A DNA stretch of 64,000 nucleotides from an uncultured Alphaproteobacteria bacterium (lineage in GTDB: Bacteria > Pseudomonadota > Alphaproteobacteria > GCA-2731375): contig CATOSZ010000009.1 of assembly GCA_951812805.1 (NCBI GenBank), forward strand, positions 1-64,000. The letters are read 5' to 3'. This document shows, piece after piece, positions 55,796 through 64,000 of this stretch. Positions within the stretch are counted from its first letter, which is position 1. Every line of letters starts with the position of its first letter. The notes under the pieces are model-generated. The model was not told the origin of the DNA. It did not search any database and worked only from the letters and a program-made list of their open reading frames with translations. The position numbers and the translations under genes are program-made.

Positions 55796-56833
55796 TCAGC
55801 CGTTGGCGAGGCGGGCGAGTTTGTCGCGAAACCCCGGGCGGTCGAGCACTTCGGGATTGACGACGTTCTCAGGCGCTTCGCCGGCGATGACCCGGCGGAA
55901 ATCGCCCATGTTGATCTCCGCCATCGATGCCCAGAGCTGGTCCGAATAGCCGAGGGCATGCGGCGAGAGGATGACGTTGGCGAGGCCGTGCAACGGCTCG
56001 TTCGCGTCCGAAGGCTCTGGATCCATCACATCGAGGCCGGCGCCGGCGATGGTGCCGTCCATCAGGGCCCGGTGCAACGCGGCCTGGTCGACCACCGGTC
56101 CCCGGCTGGTGTTGATGAGATAGGCGGTCGGTTTCATCAGGGCCAGGCGTTCGGCATTCGCCAGATGGCGGGTGTCGTCGTTCAGCGGGCAGTTGAGGCT
56201 GAGGAAGTCGGCCTGGCGGAAGACCTCGTCGACGGGCAGCAATTCGACACCCAGTTCCGCGCCGGCAGCGGCGTTGAAGGCCGGATCGGCGGCGATGTGG
56301 CGCATCCCGAAGGGGGCGGCCATGCGGAAGACCTCGGTGCCGATATTGCCCATGCCGACGACGCCCAAGGTGCGACCGACCAGCCCGGTGCCGTTCTCGT
56401 GCACTTTCTTGGCCCAGCCCGCCGGTCCTTCCCGCGTGATGCGGTCCTTGGCGAACAGCTTCGTCGCCAGCACCAGCAGCAACGTCATGGTCGCCACCGC
56501 CATCGGCCGGCGGACCGCGTCCGGGGTGGTCGTCACCACCACGTCGGCCGCGGTGCAGGCGGTGACGTCGACCGTATCGAAGCCGACGCCCATGCGGGCG
56601 ACATGCACCAGGCGATCGTTGCCGGCCAGGCTCGCCGCGCTCAGCCGTTCCCCCAACAGGACGACGCCCTGCAAATCGCGGAGGTCGTCGGCGGCCAGGT
56701 TCCGCTTGCTCTCGAACGGACCGATCTCCGCCAGGCCGTCCTCGGCCAGCGCGTCGATCTCGTAACCCGGAAAGGCGAGGCTGCCGTCCGGGTGGCGGAG
56801 GCCGCTCGGCAGGCCGATGCGAAACTTTGCCAC
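55796..56833 (-). CDS. D-2-hydroxyacid dehydrogenase
   Basis: 345-residue NAD(P)-dependent dehydrogenase. The nucleotide-binding GVVGMGNIGTEVF is in the centre, with catalytic Arg in INTSRGPVVD, Glu in DPEPSDANEPL and His in VILSPHALGY. It would interconvert a 2-oxoacid and a 2-hydroxyacid. Second gene of the operon, 16 bp after the aldolase. Confidence 0.92.
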   Translation of the reverse strand: MAKFRIGLPSGLRHPDGSLAFPGYEIDALAEDGLAEIGPFESKRNLAADDLRDLQGVVLLGERLSAASLAGNDRLVHVARMGVGFDTVDVTACTAADVVVTTTPDAVRRPMAVATMTLLLVLATKLFAKDRITREGPAGWAKKVHENGTGLVGRTLGVVGMGNIGTEVFRMAAPFGMRHIAADPAFNAAAGAELGVELLPVDEVFRQADFLSLNCPLNDDTRHLANAERLALMKPTAYLINTSRGPVVDQAALHRALMDGTIAGAGLDVMDPEPSDANEPLHGLANVILSPHALGYSDQLWASMAEINMGDFRRVIAGEAPENVVNPEVLDRPGFRDKLARLANG

Positions 56834-56849
56834 CTCTCGGTTCTCCTTC

Positions 56850-57626
56850 TCAGTTCACGCGGCCGCGGATGTCGTCTAGGCCCGCTGTGATCGCCTCGCG
56901 CAGCAGGAACAGGTCGGCCGAATAGACGATGAGGTCGAAGCCCTGCTCGCGCAGCATGACCGCCTCGTCGGCACTGCCGACCATTCGCCCGGCGCTCTTA
57001 CCGTTGGCGCCGGCCGCGTCGAGGACCCGTTGCACCGCGTCCTTGAAGCGCGGGTCGTCGAACTCCCCCGGGATGCCGAGGGAACAGGAAAGATCGAAAT
57101 GCCCGATGAACAAGGCGTCGACGCCGGGCAGGGCCGCGATCTGCTCGATCTCCGCGATACCGCCGGCCGTTTCGATCAATGGGATGCACACCGTCTTGGC
57201 GTTGGCCGCCGCCAGCTTCGCCTTGGTATCGCCCGCCGTATAGCGGTCGTGCGCGATCGAAAGCGCGACGCCCCGCGCGCCGTCCGGGGGATACTTCATC
57301 TCGTTCGCCAGTGCCGCCGCCTCCGCCGCGCTGGAGACCATGCGCAGCAGCAGCGCCTCGGCGCCCGCATCGAGCGCCGTCGCGATGTGATGGATCTGGT
57401 TGGAGGGCGGGCGCACCATGGCCGGCAGCTCGGCGGCCTGCATATAGCGCAGGATCCGCTTCAGCGTGTCGATGCCGAAGCCCGAATGCTCCAAGTCGAC
57501 GAAGGCGAAGTCGGCGCCGCCGGCCTTGGCGATCTGGCCGATGCCGGGTGAATCGAACTCCAGCACCCCGGTGCCGAGCTTCAGCTCCCGGCTCGAAATC
57601 AACTCGCGAAACGCTCTGGCGGTCAT
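56850..57626 (-). CDS. HpcH/HpaI-family aldolase
   Basis: 258 residues of the class II (metal-dependent) HpcH/HpaI aldolase family. Seen are FAFVDLEHSGFGIDT, ALLLRMVSSAAEAAALANEMKYPPDGARG, IPLIETAGGIAEIEQIAAL (metal-binding Glu) and ALFIGHFDLSCSLG (metal-binding Asp). It cleaves 4-hydroxy-2-oxoacids to pyruvate and an aldehyde. The ATG at 57626 has GGGAGG at the right distance. First gene of the four-gene catabolic operon, divergent from the nitrile hydratase genes across a 122-bp gap that should hold both promoters. Confidence 0.9.
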   Translation of the reverse strand: MTARAFRELISSRELKLGTGVLEFDSPGIGQIAKAGGADFAFVDLEHSGFGIDTLKRILRYMQAAELPAMVRPPSNQIHHIATALDAGAEALLLRMVSSAAEAAALANEMKYPPDGARGVALSIAHDRYTAGDTKAKLAAANAKTVCIPLIETAGGIAEIEQIAALPGVDALFIGHFDLSCSLGIPGEFDDPRFKDAVQRVLDAAGANGKSAGRMVGSADEAVMLREQGFDLIVYSADLFLLREAITAGLDDIRGRVN

Positions 57627-57748
57627 CGGCTTCGTCCCTCCCACGGCCTGTTCGTCGCTATCAGCCCGAAGCGCCGCGCGACGGCGAGGTTGAACCGGCC
57701 GCCGGCCCGGGTGATACTCGGCGCGGGAATCAACGAAGCGAGGCGGCG

Positions 57749-58081
57749 ATGAGCGAGGGCGAGGCCCATCGGGGCTATCACGACATGGGCGGCGACCAGG
57801 CGGGCGCCATCGATCAGGAAGGCCACGCCTACCTGCTGTGGGAAAAGCGCATCGACGCGATGATGGTGCTGCTGAGCGGGCCGGAGAAGAAGCTCATCCG
57901 GGTGGACGAGCTGCGCCGGGCGATCGAGTCCCTCGGCCCCGACGTCTACGAAGATTTGAGCTACTACGAGCGCTGGACGGCGGCGATCACCGCGCTGATG
58001 CTGGAGAAGGGCGTCGTCAGCCAGGCCGAGCTCGATGCCAAGGTGGCGGCGATGAAGGCGGCGCGGGGAGACGCGGCATGA
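57749..58081 (+). CDS. Nitrile hydratase beta subunit, N-terminal half
   Basis: 110 residues: GYHDMGGDQAGAID, AYLLWEKRIDAMMVLL, SYYERWTAAITALMLEKG, as in the N-terminal domain of nitrile hydratase beta subunits. In ordinary enzymes this is fused to the C-terminal domain; here it is a separate gene, as in thiocyanate hydrolase and toyocamycin nitrile hydratase. It overlaps the next gene by 4 bp (ATGA). Confidence 0.85.
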   Translation: MSEGEAHRGYHDMGGDQAGAIDQEGHAYLLWEKRIDAMMVLLSGPEKKLIRVDELRRAIESLGPDVYEDLSYYERWTAAITALMLEKGVVSQAELDAKVAAMKAARGDAA

Positions 58082-58353
58082 GCGGCTTCGACGTCGGCGC
58101 CTCGGTGCGCGTTCGCCTCGCCTATCCGACGGGCCATTGCCGCACGCCGTTCTACTGCCGCGGCAAGACCGGCGTGGTGGAACGGGTCTGCGGCGCCTTC
58201 CGCAACCCCGAGACGCTGGCTTATGGCCAGGACGGGGAGCCGCAATTGACCCTCTACCGCGTCCGCTTCGCCGCCAACGACCTCTGGGCCGACGGCGAGC
58301 CCGGCGTCGCCGTCGAAATCGAACTTTACGAACCCTGGCTGGAATCCGCTTGA
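58078..58353 (+). CDS. Nitrile hydratase beta subunit, C-terminal half
   Basis: 91 residues forming the SH3-like barrel of nitrile hydratase beta subunits: FDVGASVRVRLAYPTGHCRTP, GKTGVVERVCGAFRNPE, LYRVRFAANDLW, VEIELYEPWLE. It assembles with the N-terminal half and the alpha subunit to complete the active site. Translationally coupled to the preceding gene; the alpha gene follows after 11 bp. Confidence 0.88.
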   Translation: MSGFDVGASVRVRLAYPTGHCRTPFYCRGKTGVVERVCGAFRNPETLAYGQDGEPQLTLYRVRFAANDLWADGEPGVAVEIELYEPWLESA

Positions 58354-58364
58354 GGAGAGGGCCG

Positions 58365-59003
58365 ATGAGCACCGACCATCATCACCACGATCACGACCAC
58401 GAACATATCGACCATCCCGACACCGACGCCGGCCCCTGGAGCGAACATCGCTATATCGAGGGCGCATTGCGCGAGCTGCTGATCGAGAAGGGCGTCGTCA
58501 CCGCTGAGGAAATGCGCGCCCAGGTCGAGCGCATGGAAGGTCGCAATCCCGGCCTCGGCGCCCGTGTCGTCGCCCGGGCCTGGACCGACCCCGACTACAA
58601 GGCCCGCCTGCTGGAAGACGCCAACGCCGCGGTCGACGAACTCGGCATCGAGATCCAGCCGACCCATCTGATCGCACTAGAGAACACGCCCGAAGAGCAT
58701 AATGTCGTGGTTTGCACCCTTTGTTCGTGCTATCCGCGCAATCTGCTGGGCCTGCCGCCAGATTGGTACAAGGCGCGGGCCTATCGCTCTCGCGTCGTGC
58801 GCGAACCGCGTGCGGTGTTGCGCGAGTTCGGCACGGAACTGCCCGATTCGACCCGCATCCGCGTCCATGATTCGACCGCCGACATGCGCTACGTCGTCCT
58901 CCCCCGCCGCCCCGAAGACACCGAGGGGATGAGCGAGGAGGAACTCGCGGCGCTGGTCGGGCGGGACGCGATGATCGGGGTGAGCGTGGTGACGAAGGAC
59001 TGA
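58365..59003 (+). CDS. Nitrile hydratase alpha subunit, cobalt type, His-rich N-terminus
   Basis: 212 residues. The metal-binding claw is C117-T-L-C-S-C122; Thr in the second position marks the cobalt type, and the two later Cys are normally oxidised to sulfinic and sulfenic acids. The first 20 residues hold eight His (DHHHHDHDHEH), an unusual metal-binding tail. It hydrates nitriles to amides, or could act on thiocyanate or cyanide-like substrates, given the split beta subunit. No activator gene of the P14K/P47K type is seen downstream. Confidence 0.92.
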   Translation: MSTDHHHHDHDHEHIDHPDTDAGPWSEHRYIEGALRELLIEKGVVTAEEMRAQVERMEGRNPGLGARVVARAWTDPDYKARLLEDANAAVDELGIEIQPTHLIALENTPEEHNVVVCTLCSCYPRNLLGLPPDWYKARAYRSRVVREPRAVLREFGTELPDSTRIRVHDSTADMRYVVLPRRPEDTEGMSEEELAALVGRDAMIGVSVVTKD

Positions 59004-59058
59004 TCGAACCAGGCGTAGAAGATTAATTGAGATCAAAGATACCGGAGCATCGGCTGAT

Positions 59059-59227
59059 TTGGCAGAATCGGGTGCTGGCCCATCGGCATCGGAACACGAC
59101 GCTTGGGTCCGGAAAAAGATCGAAGCGGTTCTCGAGGCCAAGCGTCGCGGAACGGCGACCTATGTCATGCTGAAGGACATTTCGGCCAAGTACGATTCCG
59201 ATACACGTCAGGCTCTCGGACCGATCG

Positions 59228-59238
<11 letters not shown>
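59059..59238 (+). CDS. Small antitoxin-like protein (uncertain start)
   Basis: About 59 residues if started at the TTG at 59059; the frame is open further upstream without an ATG. The sequence EHDAWVRKKIEAVLEAKRRG resembles the C-terminal part of RelB/ParD-type antitoxins or stability determinants. No toxin gene follows; its stop overlaps the convergent DUF255 gene by 11 bp. It may be a relic or a nitrile-hydratase-operon orphan. Confidence 0.35.
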
Positions 59239-61264
<2,026 letters not shown>

Positions 61265-61379
61265 CTTCCAAGGGGTTCGAGAGGGCCGGTCGGGTGGGTC
61301 GGAAATATTGCGCGGCGCGCGGCTTTTCCATAGGGTGGCCGCTCAGCGCCGGGGCAACCTAGCACGGGAACCAGGGCCC

Positions 61380-61631
61380 ATGAAGATCAGCATCGAGATC
61401 GACTGCACGCCGGAAGAGGTGCGCGCCGCGCTCGGCCTGCCGGACGTGAGCGGGATGCAGGAACAGCTCGCCCAGGAGCTGGCGGACCGCATGCGCGCCT
61501 TCGTGCAGGAGAGCGATCCCGAAACCCTGTTGAAGACCTGGATGCCCGGCGGCGGGGCCGAGAGTTGGGAACGTATGCAAAAGGCGTTCTGGAGCGGCTT
61601 CACCGCGCCGGGCGGGCAAAGATCGGATTAG
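61380..61631 (+). CDS. Small DUF6489-like protein
   Basis: 83 residues: MKISIEIDCTPEEVRAALGL, LAQELADRMRAFVQE, ESWERMQKAFWSGF. Resembles a small conserved alphaproteobacterial family of unknown function, often encoded near housekeeping genes. It lies divergent from the DUF255 gene and 15 bp before the ferredoxin-like gene. The ATG at 61380 is the only plausible start. Confidence 0.65.
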   Translation: MKISIEIDCTPEEVRAALGLPDVSGMQEQLAQELADRMRAFVQESDPETLLKTWMPGGGAESWERMQKAFWSGFTAPGGQRSD

Positions 61632-61646
61632 GGAGGCGAGACGAGC

Positions 61647-62021
61647 TTGAGCGCCGAGAGCACGACACAGTTCTACCAGAGCCACATCTTCTGCTGCACG
61701 AACGAACGCCAGGCGGGCCACCCGCGCGGCTGCTGCATGGAGAAGGATGCGGTCAAGCTTCGTAACTATCTGAAGGCAAAGGCAAAACAGATGAAGCTCG
61801 ACAGCGTTCGGGTGAACATTGCCGGCTGCCTCGACCGCTGCGAGTTGGGCCCGACCCTGGTGATCTATCCCGAAGGGGTCTGGTATACCTACCGGACGAC
61901 GGAAGACCTGGACGAAATCCTGAATACCCACGTGGACGGCGGCGGTCGCGTCGCCCGGTTGATGCTGGACGTCGATCAGGAGGAGCTGCGGCCCGAACAA
62001 ATGGGCCAGGCGGCGGAATAG
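61647..62021 (+). CDS. Thioredoxin-like [2Fe-2S] ferredoxin-domain protein
   Basis: 124 residues with the cysteines of the thioredoxin-like 2Fe-2S family (HIFCCTNERQAGHPRGCC ... AGCLDRCELGPTLVIYPEG). The partner is unknown. Start is a TTG preceded by GGGAGGCGAG. The gene ends 13 bp before mnmE, so the two may be co-transcribed. Confidence 0.85.
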   Translation: MSAESTTQFYQSHIFCCTNERQAGHPRGCCMEKDAVKLRNYLKAKAKQMKLDSVRVNIAGCLDRCELGPTLVIYPEGVWYTYRTTEDLDEILNTHVDGGGRVARLMLDVDQEELRPEQMGQAAE

Positions 62022-62034
62022 TTTCCGAAACGGC

Positions 62035-63369
62035 ATGAGCGACGGCGCCACGATCTTCGCGCTCGCCAGCGGGCGCGGCCGGGCGGGCATCGCCGTCGTG
62101 CGCCTCTCTGGCCCCCGTGCCGGCGCTGCGCTGGCCCGTCTGACGGGACAGCCATTGCCGTCACCGCGTATCGCTCGCCTCGCCAGACTGTGTGATCCGG
62201 TGGACGAGGTACGGCTGGACGACGCCCTGACCCTCTGGTTTCCGGGGCCGGCCAGTTTCACCGGCGAGGACGTGGTCGAACTGCACCTGCATGGGGGACC
62301 GGCGGTCGTCACCGGCGTGTTGGACGCGCTCGGTCGTATCGATCGCCTGCGTGCCGCGGAGCCCGGGGAGTTTTCCCGTCGTGCCTTTCTTTTGGGCAAG
62401 CTGGACCTGACCGCCATCGAAGGCTTGGCGGATCTGATCGCCGCCGATACCGCACAGCAGCGCCGCCAGGCCCTCGACCAGATGGCCGGTCGGCTCGGCG
62501 CCCTCTACGAGGGCTGGCGCGGCCGTCTGTTGCGGCTGCTGGCGTCCGTGGAGGCGGAGATCGACTTCGGGGAGGAGGAGGGCGACGTGGGCGACGGTGC
62601 CGGTGCGGCGCTGGCGCACGAGATCCCCGCGCTTGCTGCCGAGATCGCCGCTCATCTCGCCGACGAGAACCGGGGGGAGCGTTTGCGGGACGGCCTCCAG
62701 GTTGCGATTCTGGGCCCACCGAATGCCGGAAAATCCAGTCTTTTGAATGCGTTGGCGCGGCGCGACGTGGCGATCGTCGCCGACGTCCCGGGGACCACTC
62801 GCGATGTGTTGGAAGTCCGGCTCGACCTCTCCGGCTATCCGCTGATCCTGGCGGATACCGCGGGACTGCGGGCCGGTGGCGACGAGATCGAGGTGGAAGG
62901 CGTGCGCCGCGCCCGGGCCCGGGCGGCGGCGGCGGACCTTCGGCTGCTGGTCATCGACGCCGCCGCGCCACCCGAAGTGGGGGATCTTGGGTTCGAAATA
63001 GACGACGATACCCTCGTGCTGGCCAACAAGGTCGATTTGGCCCCGGCGCCGGCTGTCTATGGTGGTCAAGCGACCCTGTCCCTGTCGATCCGTGAGGGTC
63101 GTGGCCTCGACGAGGTCATTTCCCGGCTGGAGGGGGCGGCGGCACGTCGCCTCGGGTCGTCGTCGGCCCCTGTCATTAGCCGGGCCCGGCACCGGGGTGC
63201 GCTGGAAGCTTGTATTCAGGCGCTTGGCCGGGCCGAGGCGGCCGAGGGCGACGACTTGGCGGCGGAGGACTTGCGCCTTGCCGGTCATGCCTTGGGCCGC
63301 ATCACCGGGCGGGTCGATGTCGAGGACATTCTGGATATCGTCTTTGCCGAGTTCTGTATCGGCAAATAG
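62035..63369 (+). CDS. mnmE: tRNA modification GTPase MnmE
   Basis: 444 residues. It has an N-terminal folate-binding domain (IAVVRLSGPRAG, ASFTGEDVVELHLHGGPAV), a helical domain with an inserted G domain (G1 GPPNAGKSSLLNA, G2/G3 DVPGTTRD and DTAG, NKVD) and the C-terminal CIGK whose Cys is conserved. With MnmG it makes the 5-carboxymethylaminomethyl modification of wobble uridine. Full length. Confidence 0.97.
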   Translation: MSDGATIFALASGRGRAGIAVVRLSGPRAGAALARLTGQPLPSPRIARLARLCDPVDEVRLDDALTLWFPGPASFTGEDVVELHLHGGPAVVTGVLDALGRIDRLRAAEPGEFSRRAFLLGKLDLTAIEGLADLIAADTAQQRRQALDQMAGRLGALYEGWRGRLLRLLASVEAEIDFGEEEGDVGDGAGAALAHEIPALAAEIAAHLADENRGERLRDGLQVAILGPPNAGKSSLLNALARRDVAIVADVPGTTRDVLEVRLDLSGYPLILADTAGLRAGGDEIEVEGVRRARARAAAADLRLLVIDAAAPPEVGDLGFEIDDDTLVLANKVDLAPAPAVYGGQATLSLSIREGRGLDEVISRLEGAAARRLGSSSAPVISRARHRGALEACIQALGRAEAAEGDDLAAEDLRLAGHALGRITGRVDVEDILDIVFAEFCIGK

Positions 63370-63383
63370 GTAACGCGCGGGGC

Positions 63384-63399
63384 CGTTTCACGTGAAACG
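63384..63399. promoter_or_regulatory. parS-like centromere site
   Basis: The palindrome GTTTCACGTGAAAC (63385-63398) matches the 14 central bases of the bacterial parS consensus TGTTTCACGTGAAACA. It lies in the 108-bp gap between mnmE and mnmG. Chromosomal ParB nucleates on such sites close to oriC, so this fits the origin-proximal gene content. Confidence 0.85.
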
Positions 63400-63477
63400 C
63401 GCTGCCCGGCTTTGACTTCGCCGAACCGCCTCCCTACATTCCCGGCGCACTTCGGCAAGCGGGGACGGACGGAAGCC

Positions 63478-64000
63478 ATGGGCGGCTACGACGTCATTGT
63501 CATCGGCGGCGGTCATGCCGGCACGGAAGCGGCGGCGGCGGCGGCCCGCCTCGGCGCACGGACCCTGCTGTTGACCCATCGTCTCGACACGATCGGCGAA
63601 ATGTCCTGCAATCCGGCTATCGGTGGCTTGGGTAAAGGCCATTTGGCGCGGGAGATCGACGCCCTCGACGGTCTGATGGGCCGGGTTGCGGACCAGGCGG
63701 GGATTCAGTTTCGCCTGTTGAACCGGCGCAAGGGCCCGGCCGTGCGCGGGCCACGCGCCCAGGCCGACCGCAAGCTGTACCGCCAGGCCATGCAGGCGGC
63801 GATCGCCGAGACCGTGGGCCTCGATACCAAGGCGGCGGCGGTCGAGGACTTGATCATCCAGGCCGGCCAGGTCGCTGGCGTCGTCACGGATACGGGGGAG
63901 GAGATCGCGGCGGGGCAGGTCGTTCTCACCACGGGGACGTTTTTGCGCGGCCTCATCCATTTGGGCGAGGAGTCGTGGCCCGCCGGGCGCGTCGGCGAGC
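63478..64000 (+). CDS. mnmG: tRNA uridine-modification enzyme MnmG (cut by window end)
   Basis: The first 174 residues of the FAD-dependent partner of MnmE. The FAD-binding [25 protein letters not shown] is split across the N-terminus, with the family motifs [28 protein letters not shown] and [15 protein letters not shown]. Start is the ATG at 63478. The rest lies outside the window; classical order would continue with rsmG, parA, parB. Confidence 0.96.
   Translation, partial: MGGYDVIVIGGGHAGTEAAAAAARLGARTLLLTHRLDTIGEMSCNPAIGGLGKGHLAREIDALDGLMGRVADQAGIQFRLLNRRKGPAVRGPRAQADRKLYRQAMQAAIAETVGLDTKAAAVEDLIIQAGQVAGVVTDTGEEIAAGQVVLTTGTFLRGLIHLGEESWPAGRVGE

Noticed and set aside
53972..56890. 972-codon plus-strand ORF opposite the catabolic operon
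   Set aside because: Antisense shadow; the minus strand carries four well-conserved enzymes with tight operon spacing.

Overview
The window is high-GC DNA from an alphaproteobacterium, most likely a Rhodospirillales-like lineage. This rests on gene content and order: ppsR (DUF299) beside an origin-like region, DUF3576-leuS-holA, mnmE-mnmG with a parS site, and a RepC-type plasmid replicon. The taxon is inferred. No tRNA, rRNA or CRISPR was recognised.

The window has two parts. Positions 1 to about 34,632 are plasmid- or ICE-like: a truncated IS66, a direct-repeat array, a 1491-residue MobF (TrwC-type) relaxase, a Slam/surface-lipoprotein pair whose Slam gene is split by an IS21 element, a PAPS-reductase-family gene, a lower-GC three-gene cargo operon (membrane protein, ImmA/IrrE peptidase, Beta-family protein), a large serine recombinase and a repC-parA-parB backbone. 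Positions 37,258 to 64,000 look chromosomal: an oriC-like stretch, ppsR, a JmjC/cupin oxygenase, two sulfotransferases, a porin, DUF3576-leuS-holA, a glutamate-synthase-like/acetolactate-synthase-like pair, a four-gene catabolic operon divergent from a three-piece cobalt-type nitrile hydratase, a DUF255 protein, two small proteins, and mnmE-parS-mnmG.

The junction is a mobile-element pile-up. Five near-identical 1.9-kb group II introns (class C-like, encoding the same 479-residue RT) sit directly behind rho-independent terminators or behind each other. Two tandem pairs, each attached to a copy of repC and its terminator, form a 4.8-kb inverted duplication (19,767-24,580 versus 28,039-34,632). 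Its 3.46-kb spacer holds a different, frameshifted group II intron, an IS256-family transposase, an ISAs1 end remnant and the first codons of a macro-domain (DarG-like) gene. One intron carries an IS66 insertion with an exact 8-bp duplication. The second repC copy is cut by a second IS21 copy that has no target duplication and borders the origin-like sequence, so the plasmid segment may have joined the chromosome through IS21.

The observations most worth following up are: the Slam ribosome-binding site buried in a 20-bp perfect hairpin; a 13-bp tandem repeat before the surface lipoprotein; the introns' own 3' hairpin as a possible terminator mimic that seeds tandem insertion; the direct-repeat array before the relaxase; the membrane-IrrE-Beta operon; and the split nitrile hydratase with a His-rich metal-binding tail.
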